A stretch of DNA of 64,000 nucleotides, from NCBI RefSeq assembly GCF_001500125.1, contig NZ_LQIV01000001.1, forward strand, positions 186,001 through 250,000, in the 5' to 3' direction. The notes beneath the pieces are model-generated. The model worked only from the letters and a program-made list of their open reading frames with translations. It ran no database searches and was not told the origin of the DNA. Positions 26,758 through 37,739 of the stretch are shown piece after piece; position 1 is the stretch's first letter; every line of letters starts with the position of its first letter. This DNA comes from Mycobacterium sp. IS-1742 (lineage in GTDB: Bacteria; Actinomycetota; Actinomycetes; Mycobacteriales; Mycobacteriaceae). The position numbers and the translations under genes were made by a program.

Positions 26758-28203
26758 TCAGGCATCCTTGCTGTCGCCGTCGAGCAGCGACCATTGCGGA
26801 CCGTCGGCGGTGTCGGTGACCTCGATGCCGGCTTCCTTGAGCCGGTCGCGGATCTGATCGGCCGTCGCCCAGTCCTTGCGGTTGCGCGCCTCGGCACGGC
26901 TGTCGAGCGCCCACCGGACCAGCACGTCGATCGCGGCCAGCGCCGCCGACGTCTCGTCGCGCGACTCCCACCGCTCGTCGAGCGGGTCGCAGCCGAGGAT
27001 GCCCATCATGGCGCGGATCGAGCGGGCCTGCGTCATCGCCGTCTCGTGGTCGCCGGAGTCCAGCGCCCGGTTGCCCACGGCGCGCGCGGCGTGCACCTCG
27101 GCGAGCGCGATCGGCACCGACAGGTCGTCGTCGAGTGCGGCGGCGAACTTCGGCGTCCACTCACCGGGCACCACCGTGCCCACCCGGGTGCGGACGCGGT
27201 GCAGGAAATCCTCGACCCCGGCGTAGGCCTTCACCGCGTCCTGCAGCGCGGTCTCGGAGAACTCGAGCATCGACCGGTAGTGCGCACTGCCGAGGTAGTA
27301 ACGCAGTTCGGCGGCCCGGACACGTTGCAGCACAGCGGGAATCGAGAGCACATTGCCCAGCGACTTGCTCATCTTCTCGCCGCCCATGGTGACCCAGCCG
27401 TTGTGTAGCCAGAAGGCGGCGAAGCCGTCCCCCGCCGCTTCGGCCTGGGCGATCTCGTTCTCATGGTGCGGGAACACCAGATCCATTCCGCCGGCGTGGA
27501 TGTCGAACTCCGCGCCGAGGTACGCCTCGCACATCGCGACGCATTCGGTGTGCCAGCCCGGCCGGCCCCGGCCCCACGGCGTGGGCCACGAAGGCTCACC
27601 CGGTTTGGCGCCCTTCCACAGCGTGAAGTCGCGCTGATCGCGTTTCCCGGTCGCGACGCCCTCACCCTGGTGCACGTCGTCGATGCGGTGCCCGGAGAGC
27701 TTGCCGTAGTCGGGCAGCGTCGACACGTCGAAGTAGACGTCCCCGCCACCGGTATAGGCGTGCCCGCGCTGGATCAACCGCTCGATCAACTCGACCATTT
27801 CGGTGATGTGGCCGGTCGCCCGCGGTTCGGCCGACGGCGGCAGGACGCCGAGCGCGTCGTAGGCGGCGGTGAACGCGCGCTCGTAGGTCGCCGCCCACTC
27901 CCACCACGGCCGCCCCGCGTCGGCGGCCTTGTTGAGGATCTTGTCGTCGATGTCGGTGACGTTGCGGATGAACGCGACGTCGAAACCCTTGGCGGTCAGC
28001 CAGCGCCGCAGGACGTCGAACGCCACCCCGCTGCGGACATGCCCGATGTGAGGGAGGCCCTGCACGGTCGCCCCGCACAGATAGATGGACACATGCCCGG
28101 GTCGCAGCGGCACGAAATCGCGCACGGCACCCGCCATGGTGTCGTAGAGACGCAGCCCCGTCGGCGATGTCGCCGACCGGCCGGCTTCAGCGCGATCGGT
28201 CAC
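26758..28203 (-). CDS. cysS: Cysteinyl-tRNA synthetase
   Basis: A 481-residue class I aminoacyl-tRNA synthetase of normal length. The HIGH motif is PHIGH (51-55) and KMSKS is at 277-281. Zinc ligands that discriminate cysteine from serine are C43 (YLCGATVQ), C221 (GWHTEC), H246 and E250 (FPHHENE). GTG start at 28203. It sits in the carD-ispD-ispF-cysS-rlmB cluster, 29 bases after ispF. Confidence 0.97.
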   Translation of the reverse strand: MTDRAEAGRSATSPTGLRLYDTMAGAVRDFVPLRPGHVSIYLCGATVQGLPHIGHVRSGVAFDVLRRWLTAKGFDVAFIRNVTDIDDKILNKAADAGRPWWEWAATYERAFTAAYDALGVLPPSAEPRATGHITEMVELIERLIQRGHAYTGGGDVYFDVSTLPDYGKLSGHRIDDVHQGEGVATGKRDQRDFTLWKGAKPGEPSWPTPWGRGRPGWHTECVAMCEAYLGAEFDIHAGGMDLVFPHHENEIAQAEAAGDGFAAFWLHNGWVTMGGEKMSKSLGNVLSIPAVLQRVRAAELRYYLGSAHYRSMLEFSETALQDAVKAYAGVEDFLHRVRTRVGTVVPGEWTPKFAAALDDDLSVPIALAEVHAARAVGNRALDSGDHETAMTQARSIRAMMGILGCDPLDERWESRDETSAALAAIDVLVRWALDSRAEARNRKDWATADQIRDRLKEAGIEVTDTADGPQWSLLDGDSKDA

Positions 28204-28232
28204 GACGTGCCAGCTTACCGGCCGATATGCCG

Positions 28233-28709
28233 TTATCCCTCATCGACCACGAGAGCGGTGGCGATCGCGGCCAACCCCTCACCCCGGCCGGTCAGCCCCA
28301 GCCCGTCGGTCGTGGTCGCCGAAACCGACACCGGAGCGCCGATCAGCCCGGACAACAACTCCTGCGCTTCGGCCCGCCGCGGTCCGATCTTCGGCCGGTT
28401 CCCGATCACCTGGACGGCCGCATTGCCCACCCGCAGACCGTTATCCCGCAACAGCTCCCGGACGTGGCGCAGCATGTCGGCGCCGCTGACACCCTCCCAC
28501 TCGGGCCGCCCGGTGCCGAAGACCTCGCCGAGATCGCCGAGCCCGGCCGCCGACAGCAGCGCATCGCAGAGCGCGTGGGCGGCGACGTCGCCGTCGGAAT
28601 GCCCCGCACACCCGTCGGCGCCGTCGAATCGCAGGCCCAACAACCAGCAGGGCCGTCCCGCCTCGATCGGGTGCACATCGGTGCCCACGCCGACGCGCGG
28701 CAGGCTCAC
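28233..28709 (-). CDS. ispF: IspF, 2-C-methyl-D-erythritol 2,4-cyclodiphosphate synthase
   Basis: A 158-residue trimeric enzyme of the MEP isoprenoid pathway that cyclises CDP-ME 2-phosphate to MEcPP. Metal ligands D11 and H13 (GTDVHP) and H45 ([16 protein letters not shown]) are present, as are [16 protein letters not shown] at the C-terminus. GTG start overlaps the ispD stop by four bases. Confidence 0.97.
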   Translation of the reverse strand: MSLPRVGVGTDVHPIEAGRPCWLLGLRFDGADGCAGHSDGDVAAHALCDALLSAAGLGDLGEVFGTGRPEWEGVSGADMLRHVRELLRDNGLRVGNAAVQVIGNRPKIGPRRAEAQELLSGLIGAPVSVSATTTDGLGLTGRGEGLAAIATALVVDEG

Positions 28710-29371
28710 CGCCGGCCCGCCAGGATGGCCTCGGCCAGGACCAGATCGAGCGGGGTGGTGATCTTGAACGCGAGGGGGTCGCCGTCGACGACCTGAACCT
28801 GTCCACCGGCCTGTTCGACCATCGACGCGTCGTCGGTGAAACCGCCTTCGCCCACCCGGGCATAGGCGCGGCGCAGCACGTCGACGTGGAACCCCTGCGG
28901 GGTCTGAACCGCCCGCAGTCCCGCCCGTTCGGGTGTGCCGAGCACCGCGCCGTTCGCATCGACGGCCTTGATGGTGTCGGCCACCGGGAGTCCGGGCACC
29001 ACCGCGCTGTGCCCGGATTCGAGCGCACGGACGACGCGGACCACCAGAGACGGTGGCGTGAGAGCGCGTGCGGCGTCGTGCACGAGCACGTAGTCGGTGT
29101 CGCCGACGGCGGCGAGCGCGATACTCACCGATTCGGTGCGGTCGGCGCCGCCCGCGACGATCACGGCCTCACCGCCGAAGACGAGTTTCGCTTCGTCGGT
29201 GCGGCTCGGCGGGACGGCGACCACGATGCTGTCGACGACACCGGAATCCCGCAGCCCGGCAATGGCGTGTTCGAGCATCGGCCGCCCGGCGAGATTCACG
29301 AACGCCTTGGGCGCCCCGGCCGCGAGCCGTTGCCCGGATCCCGCGGCCGGAACGACGGCCACTGTGGTCAT
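28706..29371 (-). CDS. ispD: IspD, 2-C-methyl-D-erythritol 4-phosphate cytidylyltransferase
   Basis: A 221-residue nucleotidyltransferase joining CTP and MEP in the MEP pathway. The N-terminal [17 protein letters not shown] is the CTP-binding loop; [10 protein letters not shown] carries the catalytic aspartate, and [18 protein letters not shown] closes the site. It follows carD after 6 bases and overlaps ispF. Confidence 0.96.
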   Translation of the reverse strand: MTTVAVVPAAGSGQRLAAGAPKAFVNLAGRPMLEHAIAGLRDSGVVDSIVVAVPPSRTDEAKLVFGGEAVIVAGGADRTESVSIALAAVGDTDYVLVHDAARALTPPSLVVRVVRALESGHSAVVPGLPVADTIKAVDANGAVLGTPERAGLRAVQTPQGFHVDVLRRAYARVGEGGFTDDASMVEQAGGQVQVVDGDPLAFKITTPLDLVLAEAILAGRR

Positions 29372-29377
29372 CGCGCG

Positions 29378-30175
<798 letters not shown>

Positions 30176-30751
30176 GTGAACCGCAACCATCCGCGCGCTT
30201 CTGCCGTCACCGCCGGGCTGGCCGCCTGCGGGCTGGCACTCGGCCTGACCGCCTGCGGAGCCGGCCAGGTCTCCCAGACCGCGACCCAGGCGCCCGCCGT
30301 CAACGGCGTCAACGCGGGGACCGGTGACATCTCGCTGCGCAACGTCCACCTGCGCGCCCCGCAGACCTCGGACTACGTCCGTCCGGGCAGCGACGTCGAA
30401 CTGCTCTTCGTCGCCACCAACGACTCACCCGACCAGCCCGACAAGCTGGTGTCGATCCGCTCCGACATCGGCTCGGTGCCGGTGCGCGGGGACGCGTCGA
30501 TCGCGCCGAGCGGCGTGCTGGTCGCCGGCGAGCCCGACGGACAGGCCGCCGCGCTGGAGAGCGTCGAGCCGGCCGAACCGCTCACCGCCGACGTCAAGCT
30601 GACCAAGCCGATCACCAACGGGCTGACCTACCCGTTCACGTTCACGTTCCAGCGCAGCGGCGAGGTCACCGTCCAGGTTCCGATCTCCGCCGGCGAGGCG
30701 CCGCGGCGTGACGAGAGCGGCGGCGGCGCCGACCACTCCGGCGGACACTGA
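30176..30751 (+). CDS. lpqE: LpqE-like lipoprotein
   Basis: A 191-residue predicted lipoprotein with lipobox GLTAC (Cys27). The mature domain is an immunoglobulin-like/beta-rich fold with segments [21 protein letters not shown] and [19 protein letters not shown]; similar domains (DUF461/PCu(A)C-like) occur in copper-handling proteins, but I see no Met/His copper motif. A Gly/His-rich tail ends GADHSGGH. It sits beside carD and radA as in M. tuberculosis. Function unknown. Confidence 0.85.
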   Translation: MNRNHPRASAVTAGLAACGLALGLTACGAGQVSQTATQAPAVNGVNAGTGDISLRNVHLRAPQTSDYVRPGSDVELLFVATNDSPDQPDKLVSIRSDIGSVPVRGDASIAPSGVLVAGEPDGQAAALESVEPAEPLTADVKLTKPITNGLTYPFTFTFQRSGEVTVQVPISAGEAPRRDESGGGADHSGGH

Positions 30752-30825
30752 CCCCAGCGCGACACGCGCCGGCCGCGGGCCGGCGCCGGGCTGGATCTGT
30801 CGGCCCCGACCGATACCGTCGTCCC

Positions 30826-32217
30826 GTGGCCAAGGCACGTTCGCAATACCGCTGTTCCGAGTGCCGGCACCTCACCGCCAAATGGGTCGGCCGCTGCCCG
30901 GACTGCGGCACGTGGGGAACCGTCGAGGAGGTCGCGGTCCTGGCCGCCGTCGCGGGCGCCCCCGCCCGTCGCGCCGTGGCACCCACCTCCCCCGCCGTGC
31001 CGATCAGCAGCATCGACCCGGGCCGGACCAGACACGACGCGACCGGCATCAGCGAACTCGACCGCGTCCTCGGCGGCGGGCTGGTTCCCGGTTCGGTGAC
31101 CCTGCTGGCCGGTGATCCGGGCGTCGGCAAGTCGACCCTGCTCCTCGAGGTCGCCCACCGCTGGGCCGTCTCCGGTCGGCGGGCGCTGTACCTGACCGGC
31201 GAGGAATCCGCGGGGCAGGTGCGGTTGCGGGCCGAGCGCACCGGCTGCGCGCACGACGAGCTCTACCTCGCCGCCGAATCGGATCTGCCGACCGCGCTCG
31301 GCCACATCGACGCCGTGCAGCCGAGCCTCGTCGTCGTCGACTCGGTGCAGACCATGTCCACCAGTGACAACGACGGTGTCACCGGCGGCGTCACCCAGGT
31401 GCGGGCCGTCACCACCGCGCTCACCCAGTACGCCAAGGGAGCCGCGGGCCGCGGCGGCATCGCCATGGTGCTGGTCGGCCACGTCACCAAGGACGGCGCG
31501 ATCGCCGGGCCGCGGTCCCTGGAACACCTCGTCGACGTGGTGCTGCACTTCGAGGGCGACCGCAACTCGACGCTGCGGATGGTGCGCGGGGTGAAGAACC
31601 GGTTCGGCGCCGCCGACGAGGTCGGCTGTTTCCAGTTGCACGACAACGGCATCGAATGTGTGGCCGATCCGTCCGGGCTGTTCCGCGACCAGCGGGACAC
31701 CCCGGTGGCCGGCACCGCGGTCACCGTGACGCTCGACGGTAAGCGGCCGCTGATCGGCGAGGTACAGGCGCTGGTCGGCCCGCCCACCGGCCCGCACCCC
31801 CGCCGCGCCGTCAGCGGTATCGACTCGGCCCGCGCCGCGATGATCGCCGCCGTCCTCGACAAACACGCCAGGCTCCAGGTCGGTCCGTGCGACATCTACC
31901 TGTCGACGGTCGGCGGCATGCGGCTGACCGATCCGTCGTCGGATCTCGCCGTCGCCATCGCGATGGCCTCGGCGCGCAAGGAACGGCCGATGCCGGCCAA
32001 CTCGGTGGTGATCGGCGAACTCGGTCTCGCGGGTGATCTGCGCCGGGTGACGGGCATGGACCGCCGCCTGGCGGAGGCCGCCCGGCTCGGGTTCACCACC
32101 GCCGTCGTCCCGCCCGGCACGACGGGTGTGCCGCCGGGTCTGCGGCTGCTGCCCGCCGAGAACATCTCGGCGGCGTTGCGGGTGCTGGACCGCATCGCGG
32201 ACAATGGCGGCCGATGA
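30826..32217 (+). CDS. radA: RadA (Sms), DNA repair ATPase
   Basis: A 463-residue RecA-like branch-migration ATPase, of normal length. The N-terminal zinc finger has C10, C13, C24 and C27. Walker A is GDPGVGKS (96-103), the RadA-specific KNRFG motif follows, and the C-terminal half is a Lon-protease-like domain ([17 protein letters not shown]). GTG start. disA follows 13 bases later in one transcription unit, as in many actinobacteria and firmicutes, where RadA can bind and restrain DisA. Confidence 0.96.
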   Translation: MAKARSQYRCSECRHLTAKWVGRCPDCGTWGTVEEVAVLAAVAGAPARRAVAPTSPAVPISSIDPGRTRHDATGISELDRVLGGGLVPGSVTLLAGDPGVGKSTLLLEVAHRWAVSGRRALYLTGEESAGQVRLRAERTGCAHDELYLAAESDLPTALGHIDAVQPSLVVVDSVQTMSTSDNDGVTGGVTQVRAVTTALTQYAKGAAGRGGIAMVLVGHVTKDGAIAGPRSLEHLVDVVLHFEGDRNSTLRMVRGVKNRFGAADEVGCFQLHDNGIECVADPSGLFRDQRDTPVAGTAVTVTLDGKRPLIGEVQALVGPPTGPHPRRAVSGIDSARAAMIAAVLDKHARLQVGPCDIYLSTVGGMRLTDPSSDLAVAIAMASARKERPMPANSVVIGELGLAGDLRRVTGMDRRLAEAARLGFTTAVVPPGTTGVPPGLRLLPAENISAALRVLDRIADNGGR

Positions 32218-32230
32218 CCCAGGAGGCATG

Positions 32231-33346
32231 ATGGCCGTGAAGACCGCCAGGACGAGCGGCAACGTCGTCCAGCTGGCCCGTCCGACGCTGCGCGAGACGC
32301 TCGGCCGGCTGGCACCGGGCACGCCGCTGCGCGACGGTCTGGAGCGCATCCTGCGCGGCCGCACCGGCGCGCTGATCGTGCTCGGTTACGACGACAGCGT
32401 CGAGGCGATCTGCGACGGCGGTTTCGAACTCGACGTGCGCTACGCCCCCACCAGGCTGCGTGAGCTGTCGAAGATGGACGGCGCCGTGGTGCTGTCCAGC
32501 GACGGCACCCGGATCCTGCGGGCCAACGTCCAGCTGGTGCCCGACCCGTCGATCCCGACCGACGAGTCCGGCACCCGTCACCGCTCCGCCGAGCGCACCG
32601 CGATCCAGACCGGCTATCCGGTGATCTCGGTCAGCCACTCGATGAGCATCGTGACCGTGTACGTGGCCGGTGAACGGCACGTGGTGCCCGACACCCCGAC
32701 GATCCTGTCGCGGGCCAACCAGACCATCGCCACCCTCGAGCGCTACAAGTCCCGCCTCGACGAGGTGAGCCGCCAGCTGTCGACCGCCGAGATCGAGGAC
32801 TTCGTCACGCTGCGCGACGTGATGACCGTCGTCCAGCGGCTGGAGATGGTGCGGCGGATCAGCCTGGAGATCGACGCCGACGTCGTGGAACTCGGCACCG
32901 ACGGCCGTCAGCTCAAACTGCAGCTCGAGGAACTCGTCGGCGACAACGACACCGCCCGCGAGCTGATCGTGCGCGACTACCACGCCAACCCCGATCCGCC
33001 GACCCCGGCACAGGTCAGCGCGACGCTCGAGGAGCTGGATTCGCTGTCGGACAACGAACTTCTCGACTTCACCACGCTGGCAAGGGTTTTCGGGTACCCG
33101 TCCACGCTGGAAGCGCAGGATTCGGCGATGAGCTCCCGCGGTTACCGCGCCATGGCCGGCATCCCCCGCCTGCAGTTCGCGCACGTCGACCTGCTGGTGC
33201 GGTCGTTCGGCTCACTGCAGGGTCTGCTCGCCGCGAGCGCCGACGATCTGCAGTCGGTGGACGGCATCGGTTCGATGTGGGCGCGCCACATCAGGGAAGG
33301 TCTGTCGCTGCTGGCCGAGTCGACGATCGCCGACCGGCTGGCCTGA
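32231..33346 (+). CDS. disA: DisA, diadenylate cyclase and DNA-integrity scanning protein
   Basis: A 371-residue protein that makes c-di-AMP from two ATP and scans DNA for branched structures. The N-terminal DAC domain has DGA at 83-85 and RHR at 116-118, both catalytic signatures. A helical spine follows, with a C-terminal helix-hairpin-helix domain ([23 protein letters not shown]). Two ATGs are adjacent; I use 32231, 4 bases after AGGAGG (32221-32226). It pairs with radA. A GGDEF/EAL gene 2.4 kb downstream provides the other cyclic dinucleotide. Confidence 0.96.
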   Translation: MAVKTARTSGNVVQLARPTLRETLGRLAPGTPLRDGLERILRGRTGALIVLGYDDSVEAICDGGFELDVRYAPTRLRELSKMDGAVVLSSDGTRILRANVQLVPDPSIPTDESGTRHRSAERTAIQTGYPVISVSHSMSIVTVYVAGERHVVPDTPTILSRANQTIATLERYKSRLDEVSRQLSTAEIEDFVTLRDVMTVVQRLEMVRRISLEIDADVVELGTDGRQLKLQLEELVGDNDTARELIVRDYHANPDPPTPAQVSATLEELDSLSDNELLDFTTLARVFGYPSTLEAQDSAMSSRGYRAMAGIPRLQFAHVDLLVRSFGSLQGLLAASADDLQSVDGIGSMWARHIREGLSLLAESTIADRLA

Positions 33347-33351
33347 CCGCC

Positions 33352-34128
33352 CTAGCCCGCGCCGGGAGCCGGGGGCTGCCCACCCGGCGCGCCGGGCGCA
33401 GGCGCCTGACCCGGCGGGGTCGAGGGCGCCAGGATGAACGGCACCGGCGACGACCGGAGGTTGCCCAGCTGGACGATCAGGTTGTAGGTGCCCGCGCCGA
33501 TCGGCTGCCGGGGCAGCGGGCACTGCGGGGCCGAGCCCATCCCCGTCCACGTGACCTCGGTGGTGACCTGCTCGCCCGGGGCGAACGTCTTGACCAGCGT
33601 CTCGTTCGATGGGGCGCAGTCGAGGTTCGACCACAGGCGGGTGTTGTCGAGCGAGTACACGTACGCCGCCAGCACGGCCGCGCCCACGTCACGCTTGCAG
33701 GCGACCAGGCCGATGTTGGTGACGACCATCGTGAACTTCGGCTGATCGCCGACGACGTACTCGGGCTGGCTGGTGATGCCCTTGACCGCGAGCGTGGAAT
33801 CCGGGCAGTCGTCGCCCTCCTGCAGCACCGGCGGCGGGGCGACCGCCGCGGTGGGTGTCGGGGTGGGCGGCGGCGCCTGCTGGGGCGGCGGCACGATCGG
33901 GGTCTTGACCTCGGGGTTCTCCCCCGGCAGCGGCGTGGGCCCGGCTTCGGCGGGGGCGGCGGACTGCTTGTCGGCGTTCTTCGTCTCCGCGCCGGAACCG
34001 CCCGACACCACCATCACGACCACCGCGGCGACGATCCCGATGACCACCACCGCGATGCCCAGCGCGAGAGCTCTGCGCCGCCAATAGATCTGCGTCGGCA
34101 GCGGGCCTTGCGGTTCCAGATCCAGCAC
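33352..34128 (-). CDS. Membrane-anchored protein with Pro-rich linker (Rv3587c-like)
   Basis: A 258-residue protein with one membrane helix (about residues 22-42, ALGIAVVVIGIVAAVVVMVV) after a short cytoplasmic tail. A long Pro/Ala/Thr linker comes next, then an extracytoplasmic beta-rich domain with four cysteines (DDCPD, LVACKRD, LDCAPS, PQCPLP) that could form two disulfides, and a Pro/Gly-rich end. It is convergent with disA, 5 bases away. No enzymatic motif is seen. Function unknown, probably cell-envelope. Confidence 0.85.
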   Translation of the reverse strand: MLDLEPQGPLPTQIYWRRRALALGIAVVVIGIVAAVVVMVVSGGSGAETKNADKQSAAPAEAGPTPLPGENPEVKTPIVPPPQQAPPPTPTPTAAVAPPPVLQEGDDCPDSTLAVKGITSQPEYVVGDQPKFTMVVTNIGLVACKRDVGAAVLAAYVYSLDNTRLWSNLDCAPSNETLVKTFAPGEQVTTEVTWTGMGSAPQCPLPRQPIGAGTYNLIVQLGNLRSSPVPFILAPSTPPGQAPAPGAPGGQPPAPGAG

Positions 34129-34218
34129 ACACCAACGGTAAGGCCCGGTCAGGCCGGAACGTCCGAGGTGACCCGGCGTGTCGCGCGATGAGCGCTCGCG
34201 CGAAGAGCCAAAAGCCTG

Positions 34219-34839
34219 CTAGGCCTCGCCGATGTCGCCCAGGTGATGGCGCAGCTGGGCCCGGCCGTCGGCCAGGTGGTAGGTCACACCGGCGATGGCG
34301 ACCTTGCCCGCGTCGATGCGCGAGGCGATCGCGGTGGACCGGTCGCGCAGCTGCACCGCGGTCTCGTTGACGTGGCGCTCCTCGAACTCGTCGACCCGGG
34401 ACAGGCCGTCTCGACGGCCCACCAGGATCGACGGGGTGACCCGCTCGACGATGTCTCGCACGTACCCACCGGGCACCACACCGTCGTCGAGCGCCGTGAG
34501 CGTGGCCTTGACGGCACCGCAACTGTCGTGGCCGAGCACCACCACCAGCGGCACCTCGAGCACCGTCACCGCGAACTCGATGGAGCCGAGCACCGCGGAG
34601 TCGATGACGTGACCGGCGGTGCGCACCACGAACATGTCGCCGAGGCCCTGGTCGAAGATGATCTCGGCGGCCACCCGGCTGTCACCGCAACCGAACACCA
34701 CCGCCGTGGGCCGCTGCCCCTCGGCGAGGCTGGCACGGTGGTCGATGCTCTGACTCGGATGTTCGGGCCGACCAGCGACGAAGCGCTCGTTACCCTCCTT
34801 GAGTGCCTTCCACGCGGTCACCGGGCTGGTCTGCGGCAT
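34219..34839 (-). CDS. canB: Beta-class carbonic anhydrase (CanB-like)
   Basis: A 206-residue beta-carbonic anhydrase interconverting CO2 and bicarbonate. The zinc ligands C51, H104 and C107 and the gating pair D53/R55 (FGCGDSRVAA; LGHDSCGAV) are intact. It is the same type as Rv3588c. It is divergent from mutY with only 29 bases between the start codons, so their promoters must overlap. Confidence 0.95.
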   Translation of the reverse strand: MPQTSPVTAWKALKEGNERFVAGRPEHPSQSIDHRASLAEGQRPTAVVFGCGDSRVAAEIIFDQGLGDMFVVRTAGHVIDSAVLGSIEFAVTVLEVPLVVVLGHDSCGAVKATLTALDDGVVPGGYVRDIVERVTPSILVGRRDGLSRVDEFEERHVNETAVQLRDRSTAIASRIDAGKVAIAGVTYHLADGRAQLRHHLGDIGEA

Positions 34840-34868
34840 GCCGCATATTGTGCCTGAGTGGTTGAGAG

Positions 34869-35735
34869 ATGATCGATCCGGCCGTCCTTACGGCGTGGTA
34901 CGACCGCGAACAGCGGGATCTGCCCTGGCGCCGTCCCGGCGTGACACCGTGGCAGATCCTGGTCAGCGAGTTCATGTTGCAGCAGACGCCGGTGGCCCGC
35001 GTGGAACCGGTCTGGCTGAATTGGATCGCGCGCTGGCCCACCCCCTCGGCGACCGCGGCGGCCGGCGTCGCCGACGTGCTGCGCGCCTGGGGCAAGCTCG
35101 GGTATCCGCGCCGCGCGAAGCGTCTGCACGAGTGCGCGACGGTCATCGCGGACGAACACGGTGACGAGGTGCCCTCGGACGTCGAGGTGTTGCTGACCCT
35201 TCCCGGCATCGGCGCGTACACCGCAAGAGCGGTCGCCTGCTTCGCCTACGGGCAGCGGGTGCCGGTGGTCGACACCAACGTCCGCCGGGTGATCGCCCGC
35301 GCGGTGCACGGCCGCGCCGACAGCCCGCCGAGCCGCCGCGACCTCGACGACGTCGCGGCCCTGCTCCCGGAAGACGCTGCGGCGCCGCGATTCTCGATCG
35401 CAGTGATGGAACTCGGCGCGACGGTGTGCACAGCCCGCGCGCCGCGGTGCGGACTGTGCCCGCTCGGGTCGTGCACCTGGCGCACGCTCGGGTTCCCCGC
35501 GGCGACGACACCGGCCCGGAAGGTGCAGCGCTACGCGGGCACCGACCGCCAGGTGCGGGGTCGCCTGCTCGACGTGCTGCGCGGCAGTGAATCACCGGTC
35601 TCCCGCGCCGAACTCGACGTCGTGTGGCTCACCGACCCGGCGCAGCGTGACCGCGCGCTGGATTCGCTGCTTGTCGACGGGCTGGTGGAGCAGACCGCCG
35701 ACGGCCGCTTCGCACTGGCGGGCGAGGGTTCGTGA
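34869..35735 (+). CDS. mutY: MutY, A/G-specific adenine glycosylase
   Basis: A 288-residue base-excision repair enzyme removing adenine opposite 8-oxoguanine. Catalytic E34 (SEFMLQQT), the helix-hairpin-helix LPGIGAYTA with D135 (VVDTNVRR), and an iron-sulfur loop with C187, C194, C197 and C202 are present. The last cysteine spacing is C-X4-C, one residue shorter than the usual X5. The C-terminal 8-oxoG-recognition domain is short, as in other actinobacteria. ATG start at 34869. Confidence 0.93.
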   Translation: MIDPAVLTAWYDREQRDLPWRRPGVTPWQILVSEFMLQQTPVARVEPVWLNWIARWPTPSATAAAGVADVLRAWGKLGYPRRAKRLHECATVIADEHGDEVPSDVEVLLTLPGIGAYTARAVACFAYGQRVPVVDTNVRRVIARAVHGRADSPPSRRDLDDVAALLPEDAAAPRFSIAVMELGATVCTARAPRCGLCPLGSCTWRTLGFPAATTPARKVQRYAGTDRQVRGRLLDVLRGSESPVSRAELDVVWLTDPAQRDRALDSLLVDGLVEQTADGRFALAGEGS

Positions 35736-35795
35736 ACACGGCCGTACCAGCGTGGTCACCCACCCGGTGAACGCCCTGCGGGATACCGTGAGCAC

Positions 35796-37667
35796 ATGAC
35801 CCGGAGCCTGGATCAGGTCGTCACCGCGGCGGCCGCGGAGTTGATGGCGGCCACCGCCACCAACGTGGTCGACAGCTGCACCCGGGTCCTCGCCGACGTC
35901 GTCGCCCACCTCGGGGTCGACTTCAGCTTCCTGCGTCACAACGACCATGCCATCAAGGCCACCAGGCTGGTGGCCGAGTGGCCGATCCGCGATCCCTTCC
36001 CGGATCCGGATCCGATCGGGGTGATCTATTTCTCCGAGGCCGACCCGGTCTTCCGGCAGGCCGAATACCTCAAGACGCCGTTGATCGTGCGCCCCGAGCC
36101 GACCAACGACGACTATCAGCGCCGTATCGAGGAGGGCACCGGCGTGCCGTCGGTGTCGATGGCCTGCGTCCCGCTGCTGTCGGGTGAGATCACCTCGGGA
36201 ATCCTCGGCTTCATCAAGACCGGCGACCGCGAGTGGACCGCGGAGGAGCTGAACGCGCTGCAGGCGATCGCCACCCTGTTCGCGCAGTTGCAGGCCCGGA
36301 TCGCCGCCGAGGAGCAGCTCCAGTACCTCGCCGAACACGACGATCTGTCCGGGCTGCTCAACCGCCGGGCCCTGATGGCGCACCTCGATGCCCGGCTCGC
36401 CGAGGGGCAGCCCGGGCCGGTGTCGGTGCTCTTCCTCGACCTCGACCGTCTCAAGACCGTCAACGACTACCTGGGGCACAGCGCCGGCGACCAGTTCATC
36501 AAGATGTTCGCCGAGCGACTGCGGGCCGGCACCGAGAAACCCGCCGTGATCGCCCGCGTCGGCGGTGACGAGTTCGTGGTGGTGCCCGACGAGCCGATGG
36601 ACGTCCGCACGGTCGAGAGCTTCGCCCGCCGGCTGCAGACCTGGCTGCAGCGCAGGGTGGTGATCGACGGCGAGATGCTCGCGCGCACGGTCAGCATCGG
36701 TGTGGCCGTCGGCACCCCCGGCGACGACACCACATCGGACCTGCTGCGCCGTGCCGATCAGGCCGCGCTGTCGGCGAAGAGCACCGGCGGCAGCAAGACC
36801 GCGGTGTTCACCACGGAGATGGCGTCGCAGCACGCCATCCGCAACGACATCGAACTGCACCTCGAAGGCGTGATAGACGAGGCCAGCAGTGCGCTGGTCC
36901 TGCACTACCTGCCCGAGGTCGACATGCGCACCGGACGGGTGCTCGGCACCGAGGCGCTGGTCCGCTGGCGGCACCCCACGCGGGGGCTGCTGCTGCCCGA
37001 GTCGTTCATCGGGGTCGCTGAATCCATCAATCTCGCAGGCAAACTCGGCCGCCTGGTGATGCGCTCGGCCTGCGCCGATTTCGCCCGCTGGAGGTCGCGC
37101 CGCACCGCCGGCGACGCGATCCTGCGCATCAACGTCTCACCGGTGCAACTGGTCTCGGACGGTTTCGCGGCGACCGTCGCCGGCACCCTCGACGAGTTCG
37201 GCGTGGATGGTTCCGCGGTCTGCCTCGAGATCACCGAGAGTGTGGTGGTGCAGGACATCGAGGCCACCCGCCACACGCTGGCCGCGCTCAAAGAGGTCGG
37301 TGTCCGCATCGCGATCGACGACTTCGGCACGGGCTACAGCGTTCTCACGCACCTCAAGTCACTTCCCGTCGACACCGTGAAGATCGACCGCAGCTTCGTG
37401 CGCGACCTGGGCAGCAGTCCGGGCGACCTGGCGATCGTGCGGGCCATCCTGGCGCTGGCCGACGCGTTCGAACTCGAGGTGGTCGCCGAGGGCGTCGAGA
37501 CCGTCGCGGCCGCCAAGACCCTGCTGGAGCTGGGCTGCCCGCGCGCGCAGGGCTTCATGCTGTCCCGTCCGGTCGACGGCGCGGCCATGGAGGCGCTGTT
37601 CCGGGAGGGGCACATCGTGGTCGACGCGCTGCGCGACGGGACCGCCGGCGGGCCGGGGTTCGATTAG
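35796..37667 (+). CDS. GAF-GGDEF-EAL cyclic-di-GMP synthase/phosphodiesterase
   Basis: A 623-residue cytoplasmic protein with a GAF-like sensor domain (about 20-170), a GGDEF domain with the intact motif at 256-260, and an EAL domain (about 350-605). EAL residues are complete: E386, N446, E478, D508-D509 (DDFGTGYS), K529, E565 and Q585, so phosphodiesterase activity is likely. No RxxD inhibitory site precedes GGDEF. The architecture matches the bifunctional M. smegmatis DcpA (MSDGC-1). It stands alone between mutY and a methyltransferase, in an accessory segment. Confidence 0.9.
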   Translation: MTRSLDQVVTAAAAELMAATATNVVDSCTRVLADVVAHLGVDFSFLRHNDHAIKATRLVAEWPIRDPFPDPDPIGVIYFSEADPVFRQAEYLKTPLIVRPEPTNDDYQRRIEEGTGVPSVSMACVPLLSGEITSGILGFIKTGDREWTAEELNALQAIATLFAQLQARIAAEEQLQYLAEHDDLSGLLNRRALMAHLDARLAEGQPGPVSVLFLDLDRLKTVNDYLGHSAGDQFIKMFAERLRAGTEKPAVIARVGGDEFVVVPDEPMDVRTVESFARRLQTWLQRRVVIDGEMLARTVSIGVAVGTPGDDTTSDLLRRADQAALSAKSTGGSKTAVFTTEMASQHAIRNDIELHLEGVIDEASSALVLHYLPEVDMRTGRVLGTEALVRWRHPTRGLLLPESFIGVAESINLAGKLGRLVMRSACADFARWRSRRTAGDAILRINVSPVQLVSDGFAATVAGTLDEFGVDGSAVCLEITESVVVQDIEATRHTLAALKEVGVRIAIDDFGTGYSVLTHLKSLPVDTVKIDRSFVRDLGSSPGDLAIVRAILALADAFELEVVAEGVETVAAAKTLLELGCPRAQGFMLSRPVDGAAMEALFREGHIVVDALRDGTAGGPGFD

Positions 37668-37739
37668 CCAGCGCTCGACACCGTCTACCGCGTGCAGTAA
37701 GAAGAACCTCGTTCGCCAGCAAAACGAAGGAGCCTTCCC

